Virus record (IMG/VR): IMGVR_UViG_3300009528_000014
Location: 1 to 63,477 of that record
Length of the DNA: 63,477 nt
Source of the DNA: a virus
Strand: one strand, 5' to 3'
This document shows, in pieces, positions 57,483-63,477 of the stretch. The notes beneath the pieces were generated by a model. It was not told the DNA's origin and made no database searches. It saw only the letters and a program-made list of their open reading frames with translations. Position numbers and translations under genes: made by a program. The stretch's first letter is position 1; each line of letters opens with the position of its first letter.

Positions 57483-57944
57483 TTATTCACTACTGTCAGA
57501 ACTACCCTCGTTGTCTTCTTTTTCCTTCGCTTCTGCTTTTGCTTCGGCTTCTCTGGTTGCCGCCCCTGCATCCTCTTCTTTCTTTTCCTCTCCTGCCTTT
57601 TCCGATTCCTCGGACCCGGGCTGAGTTGTTTCGGGCAGTGGTTTAGCTACCGTACCCTCATCAACTGGCTTATTTTCCGCCTTCTCTTCCTCTGTCTCTG
57701 CCACAGGGGAACCCAGGATCCCCCATAACCTCGTCTTTACAGCTGTAAGCATATCCTGATTTATCGTGTTCTCTGGAACTTCCTTGGCTTCCTTATACCT
57801 TGCGATACATTCTGGGCATACATCATCACATCCCTGCATTACATTCTCACCTATCCTTACAGATGTTTCTAACTTTTGCCAACCACCAATATCCTCCCCC
57901 TCAGCTGAAATCTTTTTGCAGATTCTACATTCCATCTTAATCAC
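57483..57944 (-). CDS. Zinc-ribbon protein with acidic low-complexity tail
   Basis: 153 residues. N-terminal CRICKKI and GCDDVCPECIA form a zinc site; the C-terminal half is Glu/Ala/Lys-rich and disordered. No family. Four-base overlap with the membrane protein gene upstream. Confidence 0.5.
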   Translation of the reverse strand: MIKMECRICKKISAEGEDIGGWQKLETSVRIGENVMQGCDDVCPECIARYKEAKEVPENTINQDMLTAVKTRLWGILGSPVAETEEEKAENKPVDEGTVAKPLPETTQPGSEESEKAGEEKKEEDAGAATREAEAKAEAKEKEDNEGSSDSSE

Positions 57945-58189
57945 CTCCCCTGTTGTTTATTTTTACCAGTGTCCTTTTCTGCTTGTTCCCTTTGCTTCCT
58001 TAAATCCTCGTTTATTTTCTTGAACCTCTCTGTCCGTCTTTCTATCGCGCCCACATGTAACCGGTTAAGCAGTAAACAAAGCATCCATGCTCCCGCCACC
58101 CATCCCCAGTGCAGACCTATCCTGATCCAGATTATTGAGGTCATTACGCAACAAGTATAAAAACCCAGTAATTCTCCCAACTTTAGCAT
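57941..58189 (-). CDS. Small membrane protein with coiled coil
   Basis: 82 residues. Two hydrophobic segments (LLGFYTCCVMTSIIWIRI; GWVAGAWMLCLLL) followed by a charged coiled coil (IERRTERFKKINEDLRKQREQAEK). Adjacent to the lytic transglycosylase. Could be a lysis accessory; no family match. Confidence 0.5.
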   Translation of the reverse strand: MLKLGELLGFYTCCVMTSIIWIRIGLHWGWVAGAWMLCLLLNRLHVGAIERRTERFKKINEDLRKQREQAEKDTGKNKQQGR

Positions 58190-58206
58190 ATATCCTCCTT
58201 TTTAAA

Positions 58207-58264
58207 GGCTGGCCGGGGCAGGAGAGGAGACTCCCCTGCCCGCTGTAATGGCTATGTACCAGCC
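58207..58264 (-). terminator. Large hairpin after the transglycosylase gene
   Basis: Outer GGCTGG/CCAGCC (58259-58264 with 58207-58212) and inner GGGCAGG/CCTGCCC stems, followed by TTTAAAAA on the minus strand. Located directly after the stop of the transglycosylase gene. Probably a terminator or transcription attenuator. Confidence 0.55.
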
Positions 58265-58265
58265 C

Positions 58266-58880
58266 TTATTCATCTTTTTTGAGTTCATAATATGAAGTCA
58301 TTACCTTTGTGATATGTTCGTATGTTCCGTCCGGGATGTTCTTTCCCTTTACTTTGCTAGCTCCGCAGTTATAAGCCATCAACGCCTTAATTATGTTGCC
58401 GTCAAACATGTCTATCAGGTCCTCTAAGTGCCCGCTACCTATATTTATGCTGAAGAACGGCTTCCTCAGGAGCCGTCTCATTTTCTTATTCGTTATGAGC
58501 CCGGAGGAGATGTATTTGGCTGTTTTAACCTTCATCTGCCATAGACCGATCTCCCCGTGCTTACCCTCGGCCCCGAGTATAAAACCGCTTTCCACCCGTG
58601 CTATCGCAAGATAAAAATACGGGTCTCTTCCGCGCTCCTGGGAGGCGTTCCATGTGTTATTTATTATGCTTAGGGCGTCCTCTTTGGATAGTTTTTTATT
58701 TATCTTTACTATATACCCGTATGCCCTGATTGAGAATTTTTGTCTCTCTTCCGAATGTTCCGAGATGGTCAACTCTGATCCTATTCTTTTGTATCCTCTC
58801 TTCTTGAAGGGGAAGAAGAAAACGACCACAATGATTACGATTAGAAATAGATAGATATAATTTTTCTTAATGAATTTCAT
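58266..58880 (-). CDS. Membrane-anchored lytic transglycosylase
   Basis: 204 residues. N-terminal membrane helix (8-24), then an SLT-type domain with catalytic Glu97 (AIARVESGF), GKHGEIGLWQMK, SINIGSGHLEDLID and IKALMAYNCGASKV. These cleave peptidoglycan glycan strands. The membrane anchor and location in the early/accessory region suggest a role in entry or localized wall remodelling rather than late lysis. Overlaps the HNH gene by 14 bases. Confidence 0.85.
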   Translation of the reverse strand: MKFIKKNYIYLFLIVIIVVVFFFPFKKRGYKRIGSELTISEHSEERQKFSIRAYGYIVKINKKLSKEDALSIINNTWNASQERGRDPYFYLAIARVESGFILGAEGKHGEIGLWQMKVKTAKYISSGLITNKKMRRLLRKPFFSINIGSGHLEDLIDMFDGNIIKALMAYNCGASKVKGKNIPDGTYEHITKVMTSYYELKKDE

Positions 58881-59268
58881 CCTCGATTCCTTTCATGCTA
58901 TATTTTACTCTTTCCTCGTCACTCATATTATCGTATTTTTCCTGTAATTTCTGTAACAGAATCGGGCGCCAATATTTCGTCCTCTTATGGAATTTCTGGT
59001 TGTGGCATTTTTCTTCCGTCAGGTTGCTACAGAGCGGAGACATAAACCTCGGGTCGAACAAGAGCTTGCCCATCCTGCCTTTAGTGTGGTTCACATCCAG
59101 CAGCTTTATAATGTCCTTGTAAGGCAGGAACCCGTAGTACTTACCGCAAATCGTGCAGGTGGAATCCTCTCGTTCCCTGACAAGATAATACACTGCTTTT
59201 AATATCTTACCCTTCCGGTAAGAGGTCATCTTCTTTCTTTTCTTCTTGGCGAATGGGAGATGGTTCAC
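58867..59268 (-). CDS. HNH endonuclease
   Basis: 133 residues, GTG 59268 in a GTGA overlap. CTICGKYYGF, LDVNHTKGRMGK and PLCSNLTEEKCHNQKFHKRTKY give a zinc-supported HNH motif (Cys pairs, His in DVNH, CHN). Phage HNH enzymes can be homing or packaging-associated; here it is far from terminase. Basic N-terminus. Confidence 0.75.
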   Translation of the reverse strand: MNHLPFAKKKRKKMTSYRKGKILKAVYYLVREREDSTCTICGKYYGFLPYKDIIKLLDVNHTKGRMGKLLFDPRFMSPLCSNLTEEKCHNQKFHKRTKYWRPILLQKLQEKYDNMSDEERVKYSMKGIEDEIH

Positions 59269-59438
59269 TTCTTCCCCTCTCTTTCTAATACTGCTATCGC
59301 TTCTTCGGTTTGTTTAATTCCTTTTTTATGTAGATTTATAAAAAAACTCCCCATATTCGTCCCATCTGTTTTAAGTAGTTTTTCAGTAATTTCTTTATTT
59401 GCTTTTAATACTCTTATTGGATAATCAAGCCTTCCCAT
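59265..59438 (-). CDS. 57-residue hypothetical protein
   Basis: ATG 59438 with AGGGAGGAGAATAGA upstream. Helical (YPIRVLKANKEITEKLLKTDGTNMGSFFINLHKKG), possibly a small HTH. Overlaps the HNH gene start. Unrecognised. Confidence 0.5.
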   Translation of the reverse strand: MGRLDYPIRVLKANKEITEKLLKTDGTNMGSFFINLHKKGIKQTEEAIAVLEREGKK

Positions 59439-59459
59439 TCTATTCTCCTCCCTATTTTA

Positions 59460-59630
59460 TTATTTTATGTCTATATTCATATCATCATTTTCTTCCCCTA
59501 AATCTTCTATAAGACCCACTGTTTCATCTGGCTTTAATTGTTTTTCGGCTTTTTCTTTCGCCTCTTCTTCTGTTTCTGCCCTCACTGTTATTCCTATAAA
59601 TTTTTTAATTGTTACATCAAATACTTTCAT
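59460..59630 (-). CDS. 56-residue hypothetical protein
   Basis: ATG 59630 chosen for AAGGGAGGAAGG upstream. Contains KVFDVTIKKFIGITVRAETEEEAKEKAEKQLK, a beta strand then helix, and an acidic C-terminus (VGLIEDLGEENDDMNID). Similar to small phage proteins with an EEAxxxA motif. Function unknown. Confidence 0.5.
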   Translation of the reverse strand: MKVFDVTIKKFIGITVRAETEEEAKEKAEKQLKPDETVGLIEDLGEENDDMNIDIK

Positions 59631-59667
59631 CCTTCCTCCCTTCCTTGATGGGTTAGACCTCATAATT

Positions 59668-59871
59668 CTATGCGTCTTTAACTTGATTTAAGGTTATATT
59701 CTGTTCTTCTGATTTTGTAATGGGTCTTGCTTTGATTAAATTTTTCTCACTACCAAAGAAAGCGGTTGCTCTTCCCCTTGCAGAACTTAAAGCAATTTCT
59801 TTATTCTCTGCTCTTATGTAGCCCAACTCATAAAAAGCAGTCATTGAACCATAGGTAATTTTAAAAATCAT
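59668..59871 (-). CDS. 67-residue hypothetical protein
   Basis: ATG 59871 chosen for AGGGGAATAGAT upstream. FKITYGSMTAFYELGYIRAENKEIALSSARGRA, then a Lys-rich C-terminus; alternating beta and helix. Same overall layout as its neighbour at 59460-59630. Unrecognised. Confidence 0.5.
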   Translation of the reverse strand: MIFKITYGSMTAFYELGYIRAENKEIALSSARGRATAFFGSEKNLIKARPITKSEEQNITLNQVKDA

Positions 59872-59873
59872 AT

Positions 59874-60020
59874 CTATTCCCCTTTCTTGTTCTTGGGTTT
59901 TCTTCTCGGAAAATACCAAACTATGTAATTGTATATTTCAAGGATAATTTCCATTCTTATAATCTTAAACCACTTCCAAAACCATCCTTCCTCTTTAGAA
60001 GATATGGCTTTCCAATTCAT
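59874..60020 (-). CDS. 48-residue hypothetical protein
   Basis: ATG 60020, overlapping the DUF4031 gene's stop. Trp-rich basic peptide (KEEGWFWKWFKIIRMEIILEIYNYIVWYF) with an amphipathic, possibly membrane-active helix. No family. Confidence 0.45.
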   Translation of the reverse strand: MNWKAISSKEEGWFWKWFKIIRMEIILEIYNYIVWYFPRRKPKNKKGE

Positions 60021-60304
60021 CCCTTTACTCTTTTCTTTCGTAACTTCCCATAATTTAATCTTACAAATCTTTTCATTTCCTCAAAATCAAGAGTTATCGC
60101 TCCGTTTTTTATTGCCAACTTCCTTTTGTTTGGAGTTAAATCGTAATGAGGCACTGACTTCGATTGAAACCACTTTCTTTGTAATCCTATTTTCTCAGCC
60201 ATTAGATGTAATTCCATATCCTTGCCATCAGTTAATAAATGACACCACATTTTATATTTCAAGTTTGTTTCGTATTTTTTGATTTCATCTACATAAACAC
60301 TCAC
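60017..60304 (-). CDS. DUF4031 protein
   Basis: 95 residues. SVYVDEIKKY, WCHLLTDGKDMELHLMAEKIGL and RKWFQSKSVPHYDLTPNKRKLAIKNGAI match DUF4031, a small phage/bacterial domain of unknown function with conserved WCHL, ELH and HYD residues. Complete. Four-base overlaps on both sides. Confidence 0.85.
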   Translation of the reverse strand: MSVYVDEIKKYETNLKYKMWCHLLTDGKDMELHLMAEKIGLQRKWFQSKSVPHYDLTPNKRKLAIKNGAITLDFEEMKRFVRLNYGKLRKKRVKG

Positions 60305-60732
60305 TTCTTCCCCTCCTCCAGTTTACTCTTTGGACATTTATGTTTATTTTCAAAGTCATTTAGATACTGACATTTGAATTTAGTATCAAGTTCACATTTT
60401 TTACATTTATCATAAAATATCTTCATTGATTCTGCTTTTTTAATTACTTCGCAAATTGTTTTTTCGGCACATTCTGTTTCCCCTTCAGGTTCTTCATAAT
60501 TGCCCATTATAAAACCTCTCCAACTATCTGAATCCTGATATTCTAATTTCCAACCCGCTTTCATTAATTTTTCTAATCTGTTTATCAGTTCCCTCTCCTT
60601 ACTCCCCTGCTCTTTCAGCTCCGATAATTCTTTTTTTTGTTTCTTAATTATATCCCACAGGTCTTTCTTGTCTTGTTTCAATTTACTTATTTGTTCTTCC
60701 AATTCTTCCGCTAACGATTCTATTTCATTCAT
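60301..60732 (-). CDS. Coiled-coil protein with C-terminal Cys cluster
   Basis: 143 residues. Coiled coil at 5-55, then a CDKCKKCELDTKFKCQYL / KHKCPKSK zinc-like cluster at the C-terminus. Unrecognised. One of four consecutive coiled-coil genes (60301-61827) that look like products of one duplication series. Confidence 0.5.
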   Translation of the reverse strand: MNEIESLAEELEEQISKLKQDKKDLWDIIKKQKKELSELKEQGSKERELINRLEKLMKAGWKLEYQDSDSWRGFIMGNYEEPEGETECAEKTICEVIKKAESMKIFYDKCKKCELDTKFKCQYLNDFENKHKCPKSKLEEGKK

Positions 60733-60735
60733 TTC

Positions 60736-60993
60736 TTACCTCCTATTCAATCTTGATATTACTAATTCGTGTCGCTCCTCTTGCATTAATAATTCTTGTT
60801 TTAATCTTTCGTTATCTTTCTTCAGCTCCGCTATCTCCTGCTTTAGGGTGGCGTTTTCTTTTTTTAAATATTCCGTTTCAAAATAGTAAAGATATATCAA
60901 ACAAAAATCTTTTGACGACTCATGGCAAACTTGTTCTTTTCCCTTAATAATACAAAGTGAATCGTAAGTTAAAAATCTACATTTATCACTCAT
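60736..60993 (-). CDS. Small coiled-coil protein
   Basis: 85 residues. N-terminal Cys/His segment (CRFLTYDSLCIIKGKEQVCHESSKDFC), then a heptad coiled coil (EYLKKENATLKQEIAELKKDNERLKQEL). The LKKENATLKQE segment resembles LEQENATLKQE in the next gene, suggesting shared ancestry. Function unknown. Confidence 0.5.
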   Translation of the reverse strand: MSDKCRFLTYDSLCIIKGKEQVCHESSKDFCLIYLYYFETEYLKKENATLKQEIAELKKDNERLKQELLMQEERHELVISRLNRR

Positions 60994-61009
60994 TCCTTAA
61001 CTCCTTTCG

Positions 61010-61489
61010 CTAATCATTTCTTCTATGCTTATGTATTTTATAGTGAGGTATTTTTTCGCAGCCTTTCCCTCCCCTCAACTCCTCAACTTCATCACAGTAT
61101 TTTTTAGCCCATTTACTCTCTGATTTTAGTTCTTCTTTTAGTTCCTTGAGTTCGGATTGTAACTTTCCTGTTTTTTCAAAACTTAATTTTATTGTTTCCT
61201 GATTTATTTCAAGGCATTTTTTTGCTTTTTTATATTCCTTTTTCAGTTCCTCATTTTCCTCTTTCAACCCCCTGACCTCTACATGTAAGCCCTCTATATC
61301 TTTTATTAGCCCTTTGCCTACTCTTTCTAAGTTCGCTTTCTCTTGCTTTAGGGTTGCGTTTTCTTGTTCTAATCCCATTTTCTTTTTATCAAGGTTGTCT
61401 ATAAACTTAATTATGTCATAAAACAAACTTCCTTTTTCGTGAGTTGTTCCAATCTTTCTTCTTATATCTCCTATATTATCTCCACTCAT
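61010..61489 (-). CDS. Coiled-coil protein
   Basis: 159 residues, almost entirely heptad coiled coil (QENATLKQEKANLERVGKGLIKDIEGLHVEVRGLKEENEELKKEY). Related in style to the neighbouring coiled-coil genes. No family; a phage scaffold or decoy role is speculative. Confidence 0.5.
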   Translation of the reverse strand: MSGDNIGDIRRKIGTTHEKGSLFYDIIKFIDNLDKKKMGLEQENATLKQEKANLERVGKGLIKDIEGLHVEVRGLKEENEELKKEYKKAKKCLEINQETIKLSFEKTGKLQSELKELKEELKSESKWAKKYCDEVEELRGGKGCEKIPHYKIHKHRRND

Positions 61490-61827
61490 TTTTTAACTCC
61501 TTTCCTCAACTCCTTAACTTCCTTCTCCGCCTTAAACCTCAGCCCTATTTGTTTCTGTAAGTCGTTCATAAATACTTTAAGTTCGGATTGTAACTTCTTC
61601 CTTTCTTCTTGCAATTCTTCTACTTGTTCATACGTCGCCTTTAGATGATTATACATTGATTTGTTTTCCTTTACCGTATCCTGTAGGACTGCGAGGGCTT
61701 GCTCAACTTCGTCAAATGGTGTAGTGCATACTATTTTACCTTTATAATCCTTTATAACTAACCTTATGATCTTTACCGCCTCCTCAACGCTTATCTTCTT
61801 ATCCTCTTTCATTTGGACTCCTCTCAT
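61486..61827 (-). CDS. Coiled-coil protein with small N-terminal domain
   Basis: 113 residues. N-terminal segment ISVEEAVKIIRLVIKDYKGKIVCTTPFDEVEQALAVLQDTV, then a coiled coil. One-base overlap with the NUDIX gene; four-base overlap with the next coiled-coil gene. Unrecognised. Confidence 0.5.
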   Translation of the reverse strand: MRGVQMKEDKKISVEEAVKIIRLVIKDYKGKIVCTTPFDEVEQALAVLQDTVKENKSMYNHLKATYEQVEELQEERKKLQSELKVFMNDLQKQIGLRFKAEKEVKELRKGVKK

Positions 61828-62264
61828 TATATTTCTTTTAATATTAATGGCTTTGGTATATCATTGTCTAACGCCAGTGGTATAAGCCATTGAAGATTAT
61901 ATATCGTATTACTTCTCGCTAAAAAATCTAATCGCACTTTTACTATGATTTCATCTGTTGTTTGTTTAATACTATTCCATTGTTTTTTATCCGCAAAGGC
62001 AGTAAAAAAATATACTTTCCAATTCCTTTTGTCCGTTAATTCAATCAACGGGAACCAATCGTTTGGGATTATCTTAACATCTGTTTCTTCTTCAAATTCT
62101 CTTGACATAGCAACAGCAGGATAGGTATGTTCAATATCATTATCTATGTGTCCCCCGACACCATTCAATCTACCTTTTTGCCATTCAGGTCTATTTTTTT
62201 GTATTAATACAACACTCCGTCTTTCAGGATTAAATAAAAATCCACATACATATTCTTGTTTCAT
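61827..62264 (-). CDS. NUDIX hydrolase
   Basis: 145 residues. Nudix box GGHIDNDIEHTYPAVAMSREFEEETDV (residues 37-63) with REFEEE catalytic acids (55-60); spacing is slightly longer than standard and the usual final Gly is Asp. Nudix enzymes hydrolyse nucleoside diphosphates linked to other groups; phage versions clean nucleotide pools or cap-like molecules. Substrate unknown. Confidence 0.8.
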   Translation of the reverse strand: MKQEYVCGFLFNPERRSVVLIQKNRPEWQKGRLNGVGGHIDNDIEHTYPAVAMSREFEEETDVKIIPNDWFPLIELTDKRNWKVYFFTAFADKKQWNSIKQTTDEIIVKVRLDFLARSNTIYNLQWLIPLALDNDIPKPLILKEI

Positions 62265-62287
62265 CCCTTCACTCCTCTTATGTTTCG

Positions 62288-62473
62288 TTAGTTCTCCTCA
62301 TTTAATGATTTAATTTTTTCTTTTAGTTTTTTATTTTCTTCAATTAAATCATCCCTCTGTATCATAGTTTCTCGTATACCCTTCATAAAACTATTCATCT
62401 GACTATCGCTTAGGTTAATACGTTTTCCTTCTTCTTCTGCCATTAATAGCAATTGCTTATCTTTTATGTTCAT
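62288..62473 (-). CDS. 61-residue hypothetical protein
   Basis: Helical and charged (KDKQLLLMAEEEGKRINLSDSQMNSFMKGIR, then a short coiled coil). No family. Located at the start of the NUDIX/coiled-coil run. Confidence 0.45.
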   Translation of the reverse strand: MNIKDKQLLLMAEEEGKRINLSDSQMNSFMKGIRETMIQRDDLIEENKKLKEKIKSLNEEN

Positions 62474-62490
62474 TCCCCTCCCCTATATTG

Positions 62491-62688
62491 TTAATCCTCA
62501 ACCATTTCATCTACAATGTGTTTCATAAATTTATCAGGTTTACCACAACCACGTTCCCATTTGGTATTCTCTTTGTTTCTTCTTATATAACACTCATTGG
62601 CTCTACCGTCTTTTCTTATCGGGGAAAACCAATTACATACTGCTGTATTTGTTGTTCCTCCACATTTAGCACATTCTATTACTGGCAT
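62491..62688 (-). CDS. Small zinc-ribbon protein
   Basis: 65 residues with CAKCGG, VCNWF, ECYIR and GCGKPDKF: four spaced Cys-containing clusters probably forming a zinc site. No family recognised. Overlaps the next upstream gene. Confidence 0.5.
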   Translation of the reverse strand: MPVIECAKCGGTTNTAVCNWFSPIRKDGRANECYIRRNKENTKWERGCGKPDKFMKHIVDEMVED

Positions 62689-62882
62689 TGCGGCTCCCCT
62701 TTTAATCTTAAATATATCTTCCCATACTTCCCATCTATAATATACTGTTCAAAATCCCTCGGAGTTATAGACAATCTATTGGCAATATTACAAAATCTAT
62801 CATATTTTTTTGTTTCAATATGTTCTATTATCCATATTATAAACTTTTTCATTCCTTCCCCTCCCTCTCCAATACCTCTCAA
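62679..62882 (-). CDS. 67-residue hypothetical protein
   Basis: Predicted helical (KKFIIWIIEHIETKKYDRFCNIANRLSITPRDFEQYI) with a possible HTH (FCNIANRLSITPRDFEQYIIDGKYG), a tidy helix-turn-helix spacing. Overlaps neighbours by four to ten bases. Confidence 0.45.
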   Translation of the reverse strand: MRGIGEGGEGMKKFIIWIIEHIETKKYDRFCNIANRLSITPRDFEQYIIDGKYGKIYLRLKGEPQCQ

Positions 62883-63142
62883 TCAAAACAATCTGTGCTT
62901 ACACCATCCGTATCTTTATTAATCTTCTCCATTTCCTCGCCTACCTTATCCAAGTAATCTTTCATCTCTTTGTGTATACTGTCAATATCCTCCTGTTTCA
63001 TATTAGGGTCAGATTCAAGTGCAGATAATGAAATTTTTAGTTTTTTCCCAATACCAACAAATAAATCACCTATCCTTTCAATAAATAATAAAATTGCCTT
63101 TCCTTGTTTAATCATTTTTTTTCTTGAATGTTCACTCCCCAT
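62879..63142 (-). CDS. 87-residue hypothetical protein
   Basis: ATG 63142 with GAGGAGGAATAGTC upstream. Helical (AILLFIERIGDLFVGIGKKLKI ... DIDSIHKEMKDYLDKVGEEMEKINK), acidic C-terminus. Follows the C-terminal Toprim fragment after 21 bases. Unrecognised. Confidence 0.5.
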   Translation of the reverse strand: MGSEHSRKKMIKQGKAILLFIERIGDLFVGIGKKLKISLSALESDPNMKQEDIDSIHKEMKDYLDKVGEEMEKINKDTDGVSTDCFD

Positions 63143-63163
63143 GACTATTCCTCCTCTACCTAT

Positions 63164-63477
63164 TTAATCTAACAAAGATTTAAAATCTCTTTCAAGTATA
63201 GCTTTAAATTCTATCCTTTCTTGTTCTTCTATTTTTTGAAGTTCGTCATATAAATCAGTATCAAAAACATCCCTTATCGCACCTTCTAATATTTTTATTA
63301 TTTTTCCTCTTTCAACTGCATCTAATTCGACCTGCCCTATTCCACCCCAAGTTTTACTTCTCGTGTCTGTTGTTTTTGTCGGCGCGGGCGGAAGTTTCCA
63401 TTTCCTTACTTGATTTTCAAGAAGTAATATTCGTTTTACCTCTAATGTAATTCCTATTTTTTCTAAATTATCACAAA
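63164..63477 (-). CDS. Toprim/topoisomerase-VI-A-like protein, C-terminal part (enters from window edge)
   Basis: Open from the edge to a TAA at 63166-63164, 104 complete codons. The segment contains LLENQVRKWKLPPAPTK, then TDTRSKTWG and QVELDAV. This is the C-terminal signature of the Toprim-like family whose N-terminal half lies at 1-532 (usual pattern: eQv..w.LP.rPtK.sD.Rak.fG...VELDAi). Joining the two ends directly keeps the frame but omits the 10-15 residues that should hold the acidic GDxDPSG Toprim motif, so a few tens of bases are probably missing between the ends. This is the main evidence that the molecule is circular. Confidence 0.6.
   Translation of the reverse strand, partial: CDNLEKIGITLEVKRILLLENQVRKWKLPPAPTKTTDTRSKTWGGIGQVELDAVERGKIIKILEGAIRDVFDTDLYDELQKIEEQERIEFKAILERDFKSLLD

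Noticed and set aside
1-63477. CRISPR arrays, rRNA or tRNA genes
   Set aside because: No regularly spaced repeats and no rRNA-like or cloverleaf sequence seen in the few intergenic gaps, although tRNAs were only searched by eye.

Overview
This 63.5 kb window looks like an almost complete genome of a tailed double-stranded DNA phage (Caudoviricetes, siphovirus-like: tape measure and tail-tube genes, no sheath). Nearly every gene is on the minus strand, densely packed with ATGA-type overlaps. The two window ends carry the N-terminal and C-terminal parts of what appears to be one Toprim-family gene, so the molecule is probably circular (or circularly permuted) and the window is an arbitrary cut of it. 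The host is unknown. A Pal-like outer-membrane lipoprotein, a lipobox protein and several Sec signal peptides point to a diderm (Gram-negative-type) bacterium, and the best promoters are perfect sigma70 sites.

Reading in the direction of transcription (high to low coordinates): 63477-54172 is an early/accessory region of small proteins (zinc-ribbon and coiled-coil proteins, NUDIX, DUF4031, HNH, a membrane-anchored lytic transglycosylase, and a Pal-like lipoprotein split by a +1 frameshift). Part of it is driven by a consensus promoter at 56866-56894 and closed by a terminator at 54172-54212. A FliA-like sigma factor (52613-53368) and a 0.5 kb AT-rich non-coding stretch precede the late operon: terminase, portal, minor head protein, a 1643-residue fusion (zinc ribbon, Dam-like methylase, nucleotidyltransferase-like, DNA-ligase-like and LigD-phosphoesterase-like segments), a protease-scaffold-capsid fusion, connectors, tail tube, tail chaperone, tape measure, distal tail proteins and exported fibre-like proteins. 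The operon continues through a glycosyltransferase/radical-SAM/methyltransferase cluster and ends in a lysis cassette (NlpC/P60 protein, YiiX-like protein, holin-like protein) at a terminator near 14950. A TnpB element, the only plus-strand gene, sits inside the tail operon.

An independent unit (lipoprotein plus PH-domain membrane protein, 14857-13531) follows, driven by a perfect promoter placed so close to the ATG that the mRNA should be leaderless. A second perfect promoter fires straight into a terminator 50 nt downstream (small RNA or attenuator). Then come a control region (RHH-like protein, palindromic operator, double-HTH regulator) and a DNA-metabolism operon (possible annealing protein, Rad50/SbcC-like ATPase, YopX, BCS1-like AAA ATPase, intein-containing UvrD-family helicase, Toprim protein). 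No DNA polymerase, primase or integrase was recognised.

Most notable: an exact 16-bp canonical parS palindrome at the start of a radical SAM gene, with no parA/parB or integrase recognised (possible phage-plasmid lifestyle using host ParB); the multi-enzyme head-region protein; two inteins; three genes or ORFs positioned for leaderless translation from 12/12 consensus promoters; and an 11-bp inverted repeat tying the tnpB ribosome-binding site to its 3' region.
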